The position numbers and the translations under genes are program-made. Below, one piece after another: positions 1 to 7,549 of a DNA stretch of 31,792 nucleotides. This DNA is from Berkiella_A sp964633725. GTDB lineage: Bacteria > Pseudomonadota > Gammaproteobacteria > Berkiellales > Berkiellaceae. Below the pieces are notes generated by a model. It ran no database searches. It was not told the origin of the DNA and worked only from the letters and a program-made list of their open reading frames with translations. The stretch is taken from NCBI GenBank assembly GCA_964633725.1, contig CAZWHY010000040.1, positions 1 through 31,792 on the forward strand, read 5' to 3'. Every line of letters starts with the position of its first letter. The first letter of the stretch is position 1.

Positions 1-2155
1 AGGGGGGGCTGTTCAAAAATTGAACAAAACCCCGGTAAATCCCAAAGAGCCAAAATTTTCCTCGCGCGCTCTTGCGCTCAACAAAATGTCCTGTTTCACA
101 TTTTGAGCACTGTTGGTCTGTTTTCTTTGCTGCCACATTCCTTTTACCTGGCTTTCCTTTTATATCAGCTAATGTAGTGGTGCATTCAGGATATCCCGTA
201 CATCCCCAAAAATAACTGTTTTTTGATTTTGGCTTACGCCGCACCATTGGTTTCTCACAAGCTGGACACTGGTGCTCGCTAGGTGCTGCTTTCCTATTTT
301 GAATAGATGGATCCTGCTTGGAATAACTGCTTTTTAATCCTTCAAGCATTTCTAATAAGTTTTTATTCTGGTTAGTTAAAAATAATTCTTTATTTAAACT
401 TCCAGCAGCCATGTCATCTAAATCTTGCTCCCATCTTGCGGTTGTCGCAGGATCTTTTACGGCCTCTGGCAGCAAATCAATCAACACCCTACCCTTTTCT
501 GTAGAAATTAGCTTTTTCTTATCTCGCTTTATGTAATCGCGTTTAATAAGTGTTTCAATAATGGCTGCACGTGTAGCTTGAGTCCCTATACCTGAAGTTT
601 CTCTCAAGACTTTTTTAAGCTTTGGATCTTCTACATACCGACCAATAGATTCCATAGCACCAATTAAAGTTCCCTCTGTAAACTGTGCTGGAGCCTTTGT
701 TTTTTTATCAGTAACTTTCTCTTCTTCTGCGTGCAGTACCTGCCCTTCGCTCCATTTTGGAAAATCTTGTGCAACTTCATCCTCTCCTTTTATTGTGTCT
801 ACCGTTTCATCTTTATCGAATGCTTTTTTCCAACCAAGAACCAGCGGGATCCTGCCAGTCGCTGAGAACTCTTCTCCTTCGCAAAATACAACTATTTTTG
901 TCTGTTCATATTTATAGTCACCTAAAAATTGTGCAATATATAAGATTCGTATCAAATCATATATTTTGCGCGCCTCTATAGACATGGATGCCAAATTAAC
1001 ACGCTGGTTTGTTGTGGGGATGATGCCGTGGTGAGCGGTTACTTTTTTGTCGTTCCAAGATGCAGACTTGAACGATACATCACATTCTTTTACTAAAGTG
1101 GATAAAGATGAGTCAATTTTTAAAAGCGCATCAAGAACCTCTTTTGACTCACCAAGCTGCGATAAAGGAAGATATCCACTGTCAGTTCTAGGGTAAGTGG
1201 TAGCTTTGTGCTTTTCATACAACTCTTGTGCCACTGATAATGTTTTTGTTGCTGTATACCCATATAACGCGGATGCTTTTTTCTGTAGTTCAGATAGAGA
1301 ATATGGTAATGGTGGTGCTTGCTTTTTCTTAAGTTTAGTAAGCTTAGTAATATCAGCTGGTTTGTTTTGTATTTTATTAGCAATATCACTGACAGCAGAC
1401 TTATCTAAACATCTACCTTTTTCGTCATGTTGTAATAATTCTGGAATACTCCACTTTAACCATGCGCTTTCTTTGCTCTCATCTATAAAATTAGCAAATA
1501 ATTCAAAGTAATCTTGTGGCTTAAACTGTTCAATCGTCCTATCTCTGGTAACAATTAGCTGCAAAGTTGGCGTCTGTACGCGACCAACAGATAAAACACC
1601 CTCACCAAACTTGCCAAACAAGCAGCTGGTTGCCATTGTCATGTTCATACCGACTATCCAGTCAGCACGCTGGCGACTCAAGCCTGCAAAATATAAATTT
1701 TCTGTTTCATTCCCTGGTTTTATAGTCTTTAACGCTTTTTGTATGCTGGCATCATCCAAAGCAGACAACCACAGCCTTTCAACTTTCCCATCGTACTTAC
1801 AATAAGCCATCAGCTCTCTAGCTATTAACTCGCCTTCTCTGTCAGCATCAGTTGCAATAACTATATGCTTCGCAGACTTTATCATCTTTTTTACGACAGT
1901 CAATTGCTTCTTAACCCTTAAAACAGGCTCCATATGCCAGTCTTGTGGAATAATTGGTAATTTTTCAATACGCCATGGCTTTAATTCTTTGCAATAATAA
2001 TCGGGTTTTGCCGCCTCAAGCAAATGACCAAGACACCAAGTAACAATAACTCCCTCACCTTCAATAAAGCCTTCTCGTTTTTGGTTTGCGCCTAATACGC
2101 GTGAAATATCCCTGGCCTGACTTGGTTTTTCGCAAATAAATAATTTTTTGCTCAT
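1..2155 (-). CDS. topB: DNA topoisomerase III (type IA), 3'-partial
   Basis: Type IA topoisomerase that relaxes and decatenates DNA through a 5'-phosphotyrosine; plasmid copies are commonly linked to conjugation genes. The frame is open from ATG at 2155 to the window edge (718 codons, no stop), longer than the roughly 650-residue chromosomal enzyme. Visible parts are an N-terminal Toprim domain (FICEKPSQA near residue 5, DADREGE near residue 95), the catalytic Tyr321 in TTYPRTDSGYLP, a GIGTQATRA motif, and C-terminal zinc ribbons. The first ribbon is intact (C630, C633, C652, C658). The second has C683 and C686, but where FW-x-C-x-x-Y-x-x-C is expected it reads FWLFGIYRGF, so both later Cys are missing. 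AAGGAA lies 6 nt before the start. The relaxase gene ends 76 nt upstream on the same strand, so the two are probably co-transcribed. Confidence 0.93.
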   Translation of the reverse strand, partial: MSKKLFICEKPSQARDISRVLGANQKREGFIEGEGVIVTWCLGHLLEAAKPDYYCKELKPWRIEKLPIIPQDWHMEPVLRVKKQLTVVKKMIKSAKHIVIATDADREGELIARELMAYCKYDGKVERLWLSALDDASIQKALKTIKPGNETENLYFAGLSRQRADWIVGMNMTMATSCLFGKFGEGVLSVGRVQTPTLQLIVTRDRTIEQFKPQDYFELFANFIDESKESAWLKWSIPELLQHDEKGRCLDKSAVSDIANKIQNKPADITKLTKLKKKQAPPLPYSLSELQKKASALYGYTATKTLSVAQELYEKHKATTYPRTDSGYLPLSQLGESKEVLDALLKIDSSLSTLVKECDVSFKSASWNDKKVTAHHGIIPTTNQRVNLASMSIEARKIYDLIRILYIAQFLGDYKYEQTKIVVFCEGEEFSATGRIPLVLGWKKAFDKDETVDTIKGEDEVAQDFPKWSEGQVLHAEEEKVTDKKTKAPAQFTEGTLIGAMESIGRYVEDPKLKKVLRETSGIGTQATRAAIIETLIKRDYIKRDKKKLISTEKGRVLIDLLPEAVKDPATTARWEQDLDDMAAGSLNKELFLTNQNKNLLEMLEGLKSSYSKQDPSIQNRKAAPSEHQCPACEKPMVRRKPKSKNSYFWGCTGYPECTTTLADIKGKPGKRNVAAKKTDQQCSKCETGHFVERKSARGKFWLFGIYRGFVQFLNSPP
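11..25. repeat. Short perfect inverted repeat at the window edge
   Basis: GTTCAA, a 3-nt spacer and TTGAAC form a perfect palindrome. It lies next to a run of seven G and inside the segment where the topB zinc ribbon departs from its family. It could be part of a mobile-element end or a terminator-like structure; the sequence alone does not decide. Confidence 0.4.
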
Positions 2156-2231
2156 CTTCAATTCCTTGTTTTTTAATCTAGTTAAAAGCTTTTACATGAC
2201 TTGGGTTGTAACCGCTCAATTTTATACCTTA

Positions 2232-4973
2232 TTAATGAATACTTAATTCTGCTTCCATTTTTGAGGACGCTTGAATGCTTTTTGCTTTCCTCATTCTTTG
2301 CTTTAATTCCGCCTCTCCTTGCTGAGAAACTATTTTTTGTAAGTTTTGCTTCTCATGCAGGTGAGCTATCCGTCTAACGTGCATGGATGCATTTTTCGTA
2401 TTCTCCTGAACCCAGCCCTGCTGATTATCCTTGGTAGATACCAGCATAATATCTGGCTTTACTTTAAAATTTTTAAAAACAGCCTCTGCATTTATGGCGC
2501 ACGATGCAACCCAAACCGTCTTATCAGGGTTTAGTTTAGAAATAACTTTGGCACTTTCAATCGTGTCGGTAATAACAACGATCCTTTTTCGTTCGCCTGT
2601 TTGAACTAACAGGGGCGATTCTTTTGTCTCTTGCTCAGCTCTAGTAGCATTCTGTTGTGATTTCTCACTTATTAACCCGCTCTCTTGGGCTTTCGTTTGT
2701 TGTACACCGGTTAAAATATTGACCATCTTCTTTGTGATTTTTTTTATGCATGATTTATCAAGCGCTTCACTTACAAGCCCTCTTCTTTTGGCAAATGCTA
2801 AGGGAAAATCTAATACTGAATCTTTTAATCCGCTACGATTCATTTTATTTGAAATGGCATTGTGGTTGGCAAAATCTTCTTTTGATGCATAAATATTCAA
2901 ATCTTCCCGATGCCTAGTGAAAGCGACATAAGCTGTTTGTTTGTTCCATCCCCAGTTACCAAGATAGACATGGGCTTTATCAAAAGTGCTGCCTTGAGCC
3001 TTATAAACTGTAGTCGCATAACCATGACTAATATTATTATATTCGCTAGCAGATACCGATATATTTTTTTGTTTGTTACCAAGCTTAATCTCTAGCTTAT
3101 TTTTCTTGGCACCTACAACTTTACCAATGTCACCGTTGCTCACCCCAAGCTGTGAATCATTTTTTAGAAAAATCACACGATCGCCAACTGAAAAATATTT
3201 TTCCCCTTTTTGCGTTTCAAACGAGCGCTCTTCTCCAATTTCTCCAGATTGCTTAAATACCATTCTAACTGCCGCGTTCAAAGAATCTACTTCCGTGTTT
3301 TTCGCAGCAAGTATGGCAGTATCTTTACCGTTCTTTTTATCATCAACGTAATTTATGGCTATTTTAGCAAAAGCATCATTGGCGGTTTCATTTAAAGTCA
3401 CCTTTTTATTTTTATCATATTGAGCAAATGCTTTACTCGTTCTTTGAGCTGCAAAATCTAGTGAGGCATTTTTTTGCCACTCCACTTTTTGCCTTCTTAT
3501 GTTGCTTAACTCGGCAAATCCTATGCTCTCAGTAAAAGCTCTAAAAGGCCCACCTGGCCCTATAGGTTGAAGTTGCTTTGGATCTCCGACCAAAACCACT
3601 TTGGCCTTAACTTTTTTTGCATTTGCAAGCACATCTTTTAAAAGCAAAGCATTTACCATCCCGGCTTCATCCACAACCAAAATAGTATTTTTATTAATAT
3701 TTATTTTATTTTTCTTAACTCCGTACAAAAATGAGTGAATTGTACGACTTCTGATATTACTTTCTAGTTCAAGATTTGTTGCGGCTTTTTTAGCAAAACA
3801 TAACCCCATCACATCGTAACCACAGCCAGCCCAAATTTCATTGGCCGTTTTCATGGCATAACTTTTTCCAGTCCCAGCATGCCCAACAACAATACTAATA
3901 TTATCCCCATGAACAATATTCTTAACTGCCCTAGCTTGCTCATCGCTTAGTCCATTTTTAGAGACCACTTTATCTGCGTATTTTTGACCAACCTTAAAAG
4001 TTTTTCTCTTTTTGAGTTGGTAGGCTGATTCCTGCAAGCCACATTCAAGGTCAAACATTTCTTTAGTCGTAAAGCACTCTCGGCCATTCCCATTTTTACC
4101 CAAGGCTATAAGATTTTTTGATGCTTGAACCGCTTTAAGAGCAATATCATACTCTTCTTGTGAATCAGTATATCTATGAATGGTTTTATACAAATCTATC
4201 TCAGTAAAAACAGATTCATTACTGGTTAGTTTCTGCAGAAGTTTTGATGGATTTGTAAGTACAATTTCTTTAGCTTGATTTTTTCGTATCTTATTTTCTA
4301 ATATCTTTTCATTGTCAGTCTGATTTAAATTATAGTGTGCATTTTTACCAATGTGGATTTCACTGATAATCCCTGTAGGATCAACCTCTATCCCTAAACC
4401 CTTCTCTTGAAAATACGCATCCTGCATCTCCCGCCAATAATCTTTCCAAATTTTGTCTTCTTTTATAACCTGCCCTCCCCTCACCTCGGGAAGTAAGTCT
4501 CTAGCTTTTTTCTTCTCAAAGCTGTTGCCTTTTAACCTTCTAGTAGTGACTAAAATATGGGCATGGATATTATTGCCACCATCATGGGGCTCATGTATAG
4601 ATACTTGGGCAGCTAGGCCATGCTGAATAAAATGATGGGATACAAAACGACGGGTTAATTCAATTCTATCTTCATCGCTAACAGATTCATCTGAAGGAAG
4701 CGCGATTACAAGCTCACGAGCTAGCTGTGAATTTTTTCGGTTCTCAAACTCTTCAACGGCGTTCCATAAAACACCACAATCCGTAAATGCATTATTGGCC
4801 TCCTCTGGTAACATAACCTCATTATGAACTACGCCTTGCTTTCTTTCGTAGTCGTGGGTTATGCCCAGTTTCTCATCTTGAATTCTCTGGGCTGACCGAT
4901 AAGCGGAAGCGGCTACTACAGAATGTCCCTTCCCTCTCGATATGAATTGTACTCGTGCAAATTCAATCGCCAT
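2232..4973 (-). CDS. traA: TraA-type conjugative relaxase-helicase (MOBQ)
   Basis: Nicks oriT, stays covalently bound to the strand and unwinds it for transfer. The N-terminal MobA/MobL domain has a candidate catalytic Tyr in ASAYRSA and the metal-binding histidines of NNIHAHIL. A RecD/TraI-like helicase follows: GHAGTGKS (about residues 364-371), VVDEAGM, GDPKQLQ, and a UvrD-type C-terminal motif HGYATTVYKAQGST. The last 117 residues begin with a Toprim_3-like segment whose acidic residues are degenerate. I chose the ATG at 4973 because MAIEF...SRGKGHSVV aligns with the start of Ti TraA and puts the Tyr at residue 25. An in-frame ATG at 4988 adds five residues; neither start has a strong ribosome site. 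oriT lies just upstream, and topB follows downstream. Confidence 0.92.
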   Translation of the reverse strand: MAIEFARVQFISRGKGHSVVAASAYRSAQRIQDEKLGITHDYERKQGVVHNEVMLPEEANNAFTDCGVLWNAVEEFENRKNSQLARELVIALPSDESVSDEDRIELTRRFVSHHFIQHGLAAQVSIHEPHDGGNNIHAHILVTTRRLKGNSFEKKKARDLLPEVRGGQVIKEDKIWKDYWREMQDAYFQEKGLGIEVDPTGIISEIHIGKNAHYNLNQTDNEKILENKIRKNQAKEIVLTNPSKLLQKLTSNESVFTEIDLYKTIHRYTDSQEEYDIALKAVQASKNLIALGKNGNGRECFTTKEMFDLECGLQESAYQLKKRKTFKVGQKYADKVVSKNGLSDEQARAVKNIVHGDNISIVVGHAGTGKSYAMKTANEIWAGCGYDVMGLCFAKKAATNLELESNIRSRTIHSFLYGVKKNKININKNTILVVDEAGMVNALLLKDVLANAKKVKAKVVLVGDPKQLQPIGPGGPFRAFTESIGFAELSNIRRQKVEWQKNASLDFAAQRTSKAFAQYDKNKKVTLNETANDAFAKIAINYVDDKKNGKDTAILAAKNTEVDSLNAAVRMVFKQSGEIGEERSFETQKGEKYFSVGDRVIFLKNDSQLGVSNGDIGKVVGAKKNKLEIKLGNKQKNISVSASEYNNISHGYATTVYKAQGSTFDKAHVYLGNWGWNKQTAYVAFTRHREDLNIYASKEDFANHNAISNKMNRSGLKDSVLDFPLAFAKRRGLVSEALDKSCIKKITKKMVNILTGVQQTKAQESGLISEKSQQNATRAEQETKESPLLVQTGERKRIVVITDTIESAKVISKLNPDKTVWVASCAINAEAVFKNFKVKPDIMLVSTKDNQQGWVQENTKNASMHVRRIAHLHEKQNLQKIVSQQGEAELKQRMRKAKSIQASSKMEAELSIH

Positions 4974-4998
4974 AGATGAACTATACATCGAAATACGC

Positions 4999-5031
4999 GC
5001 AAACTCAAAGAGTTTGCATATTGCGCTCTTC
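4999..5031 (+). other. oriT: Candidate origin of transfer (oriT) with nick core
   Basis: A perfect inverted repeat (GCAAACTC, AAA, GAGTTTGC; 4999-5017) is followed by ATATTGCGCTCTT. This has the architecture of the RSF1010/R1162 oriT, where an inverted repeat precedes a TGCGCCCT nick core. In reverse complement it reads AGAGCGCAATATGC, resembling the Ti oriT core GGGCGCAATTATA. It sits between divergent traA and traC-traD, as in Ti plasmids. The cleavage position, probably within TTGCG/CTCT, is inferred. Confidence 0.72.
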
Positions 5032-5058
5032 GTGACTCTTATCTGAGCATCCTAGATC

Positions 5059-5087
5059 ATTATAAAATATTTCATAAACTAGAAATA
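5059..5087 (-). promoter_or_regulatory. Weak candidate promoter for traA-topB
   Basis: Read on the minus strand there is a perfect TATAAT (plus-strand 5059-5064) but no good -35 box at 16-18 nt upstream. Transcription from here would place oriT in the traA 5' leader, allowing relaxase autoregulation; that is inference. Confidence 0.3.
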
Positions 5088-5162
5088 CAGTATTTTAAAA
5101 ACCTTACTTAAATCTAAATTCATTAAAATATGAAAATAACAGTTGATAATGCAAAAATGCAT

Positions 5163-5191
5163 TTGACTCCATGCTACTATTCTGATCAAAT
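5163..5191 (+). promoter_or_regulatory. Candidate promoter for traC-traD
   Basis: TTGACT, a 17-nt spacer and TCAAAT lie 34 nt before the traC start. The fit to the sigma70 consensus is good at -35 and 4/6 at -10. Confidence 0.5.
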
Positions 5192-5224
5192 ATATTAAAG
5201 CAACTACAAATAAGGAAGCCGAAA

Positions 5225-5443
5225 ATGGCAAACTATCAAGAACGTAAATCAAAATTATTACAGCAGATGGATTCCGCCAAACAAAAAATTGAAAAGTTAA
5301 CCGAAAAGCGTGCACAAGAAGTCGGTCTGTTGGCCATGAGCTACAAGCTAGGAGAATTAGACGATGACTTGCTGAATAATCATTTTAAAGATATCGCAAT
5401 TGCTTCTGGTAAAAATATAACCCCACATGAACAAAACAGCTAA
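5225..5443 (+). CDS. traC: TraC-like conjugal transfer accessory protein
   Basis: A 72-residue protein predicted to act with the relaxase at oriT. The layout matches the Ti TraC-like family: an N-terminal charged coiled-coil helix with an EKRAQEVGLLA motif (about residues 26-36), followed by a short acidic stretch ending in LLNNHFKDIA. The start has AAGGAAG 6-8 nt upstream. The gene overlaps traD by 17 nt and diverges from traA across oriT, the order known from Ti plasmids, which supports the call more than the short sequence does. No membrane segment or signal peptide is seen. Confidence 0.65.
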   Translation: MANYQERKSKLLQQMDSAKQKIEKLTEKRAQEVGLLAMSYKLGELDDDLLNNHFKDIAIASGKNITPHEQNS

Positions 5444-5708
5444 AAAAATAAAAGTTGAATCACAAAAGCTCGCAAGACTAGAACGCTCACTAACGTTTGA
5501 AAAAGAACGCAGTAGAAAACAAGATACAAGAAATAAAATTCAACTGGGTGGCTTGGTTATAAAAGCAGGTATGCATAAATTTTCTAAAGCTGAAATTCTA
5601 GGATTATTAATTGAGGCAAAGGAGTTGCTCAATGACAATACAAAATTCAATTTATCCAACTGCAGGCTCACAGGTGACAAAGCCTTTAGAGAATCAAAAC
5701 CCAGTTGA
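5427..5708 (+). CDS. traD: TraD-like conjugal transfer protein (Ti type)
   Basis: A 93-residue basic protein of the small Ti-plasmid TraD family, not the F-plasmid coupling protein of the same name. The family hallmark is visible as RKQDTRNKIQLGGLVIKAGM (about residues 30-49), after a Lys/Arg-rich helix and before an amphipathic helix (EILGLLIEAKELL). It overlaps the end of traC and is itself overlapped by the next gene, so translation is probably coupled. It likely assists relaxosome assembly, by inference from family and position. Confidence 0.75.
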   Translation: MNKTAKKIKVESQKLARLERSLTFEKERSRKQDTRNKIQLGGLVIKAGMHKFSKAEILGLLIEAKELLNDNTKFNLSNCRLTGDKAFRESKPS

Positions 5709-6150
5709 GCAGAAAAACCATGCTCACATGGAGCTGCTTCTAAGCAAGGGAACTAAACCATACACCCCTACCCTTTCTGACAAATTATTTAACTATTTAA
5801 AACCATTTTTCAAATATGTTTTTAATCTTCGTCCAGCAATTCCAAATATTATTTATATAATTATTTCAATTGGTGGAATGCAGTTAATTAAAGCGAAGGG
5901 ATTCTATCCAGATGTAGAGTGGTTACAGCCAGTTTTGTTTTTCGGCCTACTAGCAGGAATAACAATTCAAATTCTGTTCGCATCTGCAAAAAGCATTTCA
6001 ATTCCATTGCTAACCATAGCGTTGTCTTATTGGGCCATTTGGGCGGAAACAACACAAGGGGTGACCTTGCCTATAGGAAAAGATATTTTTCAGTACCTAA
6101 TGGCTTTGGGGACGGTAGGATTGGTTGTTAGTTCCATATTTAATCCTTAA
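5632..6150 (+). CDS. Four-helix membrane protein, unknown function
   Basis: I do not recognise this 172-residue protein. The ATG at 5632 is chosen because AAAGGAG lies 7 nt upstream; a TTG at 5611 would add seven residues but lacks such a site. Residues 1-60 are polar. Four likely membrane helices follow, at about 68-86, 98-118, 120-139 and 153-170, ending in a short Asn-Pro tail. The start overlaps the 3' end of traD, so it is probably the third gene of the traC-traD operon and may have a transfer- or exclusion-related role at the inner membrane. That role is inferred only from position. Confidence 0.72.
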   Translation: MTIQNSIYPTAGSQVTKPLENQNPVEQKNHAHMELLLSKGTKPYTPTLSDKLFNYLKPFFKYVFNLRPAIPNIIYIIISIGGMQLIKAKGFYPDVEWLQPVLFFGLLAGITIQILFASAKSISIPLLTIALSYWAIWAETTQGVTLPIGKDIFQYLMALGTVGLVVSSIFNP

Positions 6151-6245
6151 GACTATATTACGGTAAGCTAGATACTATTTATTGTTTGCTAACAGAGTTC
6201 ATGCTTTTTTATTGATTCTATTTTTAGAATTTAGAATCTTGTCCC

Positions 6246-6265
6246 CCTAAATAATATTTTTTAGG
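6246..6265 (+). terminator. Weak candidate terminator after the tra operon
   Basis: CCTAAA and TTTAGG pair across an 8-nt loop and are followed by a pyrimidine-rich CTTCTTT. A second AT-only inverted repeat (GATTCTA/TAGAATC, 6214-6238) precedes it. Both are weak stems. Confidence 0.3.
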
Positions 6266-6389
6266 CTTCTTTCTAAATTCTTATATTAAAAAATTACATT
6301 AGTTATATGATTAATAATTAGATAATACGCACCATTAAAGCAGGACACTTAACATGTATATTTTGTTGATAACTAAAAAAGTATTTAAT

Positions 6390-6398
6390 TTATCCACA
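6390..6398 (+). promoter_or_regulatory. DnaA box (TTATCCACA)
   Basis: Exact match to the consensus TTATNCACA, about 90 nt beyond the repA stop codon and embedded in AT-rich DNA. Confidence 0.65.
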
Positions 6399-6487
6399 AA
6401 AATATGGGGGCATGTCAATAATATAGTATGTATTTAGGTTTGAAATGGTAAGTATAGAGAGTTTTGAAAGTTATAAGGGGGGAATTA

Positions 6488-7249
6488 TTATTTGTAGGTA
6501 CTAGGTATTGGAAGCATGCTTTGTGCTTCTTGTAGCGAAACGTTGGGTATCAGGCTCATTAGTTTCTGGATTTTCTCGGTATAGGACGCCCTCTTGCCAG
6601 ACAAGGTAGATATTTTACCTGTTGGGATGAGAGTAGATGCGATATTGGAAGTGATAGATTTTACTGTGTTTATTGAGCCCTGGTCTTTTTGTTGTAGAGT
6701 TTTCTTTTGGTAAGATTTAATAAGAGATTTTTTTAAATGTTTTCGCGACCTGTCTCTAGCCCTTTGAATGGCGATGCTTGTTATCCCTAAATCTTGCAGT
6801 AAAGCAATAGTTATCTTTCTTACAGAAGGTTTGTGCTGATATTCGTTTGTATCAATATCAAATGAAGACTGTCTATACCCGACTACATACCCAGCTTCAT
6901 ATAACCAAGCCATGGCTCTTTGGGTTCTTCTTAATGATAAATTAGCTTTATGGGCAAAATATTCAAGGCTAAGATGTGTAAACACATCTGTTTCTGGATT
7001 ATATACGCCGACCTGCATAGTATTTAAGTCTAAATGGCTTAACATAACTTTTAAAAGTGCCAGAATGGATTTTCTTTGCTCGATCCGCATTGTTCGGCTT
7101 GATAGACGTTTTTCAGCGCTGATTCTTCTTAGCACAGCTATACGCATTCTTGAAAGCCACTTCCAAGAATGTGAGGTCCACTGCTCCGCCCTATCAGCCG
7201 ATAACGCAAGTATCTGTGGTACTTTTCTTTTGCCTATATATGAATGCAT
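6488..7249 (-). CDS. repA: RepA plasmid replication initiator (IncFII_RepA-like)
   Basis: Probable origin-binding initiator. The central part fits the RepA family of IncFII-like plasmids: an Arg/Lys-rich lead-in, then ILALLKVMLSHLDL, VGVYNPETDVFTHLSLEYFA and a winged-helix segment LSLRRTQRAMAWLYEAGYVV (about residues 97-125), then a basic second half. ATG 7249 gives 253 residues. A TTG at 7276 would add nine, but that stretch falls in a hairpin (TTGTGTC/GACACAA) just before the ATG. A short leader ORF overlaps the start, so translation may be coupled. The gene is flanked by an AT-rich DnaA-box region downstream and a putative antisense RNA and heptad array upstream. Distance from well-known RepA proteins limits certainty about the exact subfamily. 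Confidence 0.78.
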   Translation of the reverse strand: MHSYIGKRKVPQILALSADRAEQWTSHSWKWLSRMRIAVLRRISAEKRLSSRTMRIEQRKSILALLKVMLSHLDLNTMQVGVYNPETDVFTHLSLEYFAHKANLSLRRTQRAMAWLYEAGYVVGYRQSSFDIDTNEYQHKPSVRKITIALLQDLGITSIAIQRARDRSRKHLKKSLIKSYQKKTLQQKDQGSINTVKSITSNIASTLIPTGKISTLSGKRASYTEKIQKLMSLIPNVSLQEAQSMLPIPSTYK

Positions 7250-7284
7250 CTCTTGTGTCTCATTTTTTTGACACAAAAGAACAT
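7234..7284 (-). CDS. Leader peptide overlapping the repA start
   Basis: A 16-codon ORF (ATG 7284, TAG 7234-7236) has AGGTG 4 nt upstream and stops 13 nt inside repA in another frame. The repA ATG lies just after a hairpin (TTGTGTC, 10-nt loop, GACACAA) that ribosomes translating this leader would open. IncFII (tap) and IncB/IncI replicons use such leader peptides to couple and limit Rep synthesis; the role here is inferred by analogy. Confidence 0.45.
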   Translation of the reverse strand: MFFCVKKMRHKRCIHI

Positions 7285-7296
7285 GACACCTAAAAT
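7268..7296 (+). promoter_or_regulatory. Near-consensus promoter antisense to the repA leader
   Basis: TTGACA (7268-7273), exactly 17 nt, then TAAAAT (7291-7296). It points away from repA and into its leader, where no plus-strand gene exists, which is the position of a counter-transcribed RNA promoter. Confidence 0.65.
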
Positions 7297-7302
7297 ATAA
7301 AT

Positions 7303-7366
7303 TAAAGGCATTGTCGTATCTCTTGTGCCTGAAAAGCTCAGCTTGTCCCTGAGCTTTCTCTTATTT
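7303..7366 (+). ncRNA. Putative antisense (counter-transcribed) RNA controlling repA
   Basis: Predicted transcript of about 64 nt starting 7 nt after the -10 box. It has a first stem-loop AGGCA (7306-7310) / TGCCT (7326-7330) with a 15-nt loop. A second, perfect 9-bp stem AAAGCTCAG (7333-7341) / CTGAGCTTT (7349-7357) has a 7-nt loop and is followed by the pyrimidine-rich CTCTTATTT. It is fully complementary to the repA mRNA leader. Size and layout recall CopA and RNAI of IncFII and IncB plasmids. The weak T-run makes the 3' end uncertain. Confidence 0.55.
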
Positions 7367-7460
7367 GATGGTAGTTATTAGCTCTATTATCACTAATTCC
7401 TGTATGTTTACGTTTTTTAATTCATTATCTAAAACTTATCAACTTCTATATGCACTATTA

Positions 7461-7488
7461 CTATTATCTAATATTTACCTCTTGTCAA
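7461..7488 (-). promoter_or_regulatory. repA: Candidate repA mRNA promoter
   Basis: On the minus strand a perfect TTGACA (plus-strand 7483-7488) is followed after 16 nt by TAATAG, or after 14 nt by the better GATAAT. Transcription from here gives a leader of about 170 nt spanning the antisense RNA and the leader peptide. Confidence 0.45.
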
Positions 7489-7524
7489 TCTGAATCCCAC
7501 TTCAACTCTTTGATAAATATGCAT

Positions 7525-7533
7525 TTATCCACC
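7525..7533 (+). promoter_or_regulatory. DnaA-box-like site (TTATCCACC)
   Basis: One mismatch from the DnaA consensus, 17 nt before the first heptad of the repeat array. Confidence 0.35.
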
Positions 7534-7549
7534 ATGGGCCAGCCTAAAA

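Larger units (their letters stand above)
6151..6487. other. AT-rich non-coding region, candidate replication origin
   Basis: No gene is seen here. The region is strongly AT-rich and lies directly downstream of repA, which is read leftward toward it. It contains a perfect DnaA box at 6390-6398. In IncFII-type replicons the origin likewise lies 3' of repA and carries a DnaA box, so this is the most likely origin; the assignment is by analogy. Confidence 0.5.

Noticed and set aside
24..60. Identification of a named insertion sequence at the left edge
   Set aside because: The palindrome and zinc-ribbon break are suggestive, but no transposase or matching second end lies in the window, so no name is given.
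757..1805. Several short plus-strand ORFs and one minus-strand frame at 1120-1389
   Set aside because: They lie entirely within topB, whose own frame shows clear topoisomerase motifs throughout; these are shadow frames.
2346..3395. Short plus- and minus-strand ORFs inside the relaxase gene
   Set aside because: They are shadows of traA, without ribosome sites or recognisable products.
5611..5631. TTG start for the four-helix membrane protein
   Set aside because: A strong AAAGGAG site sits 7 nt before the ATG at 5632.
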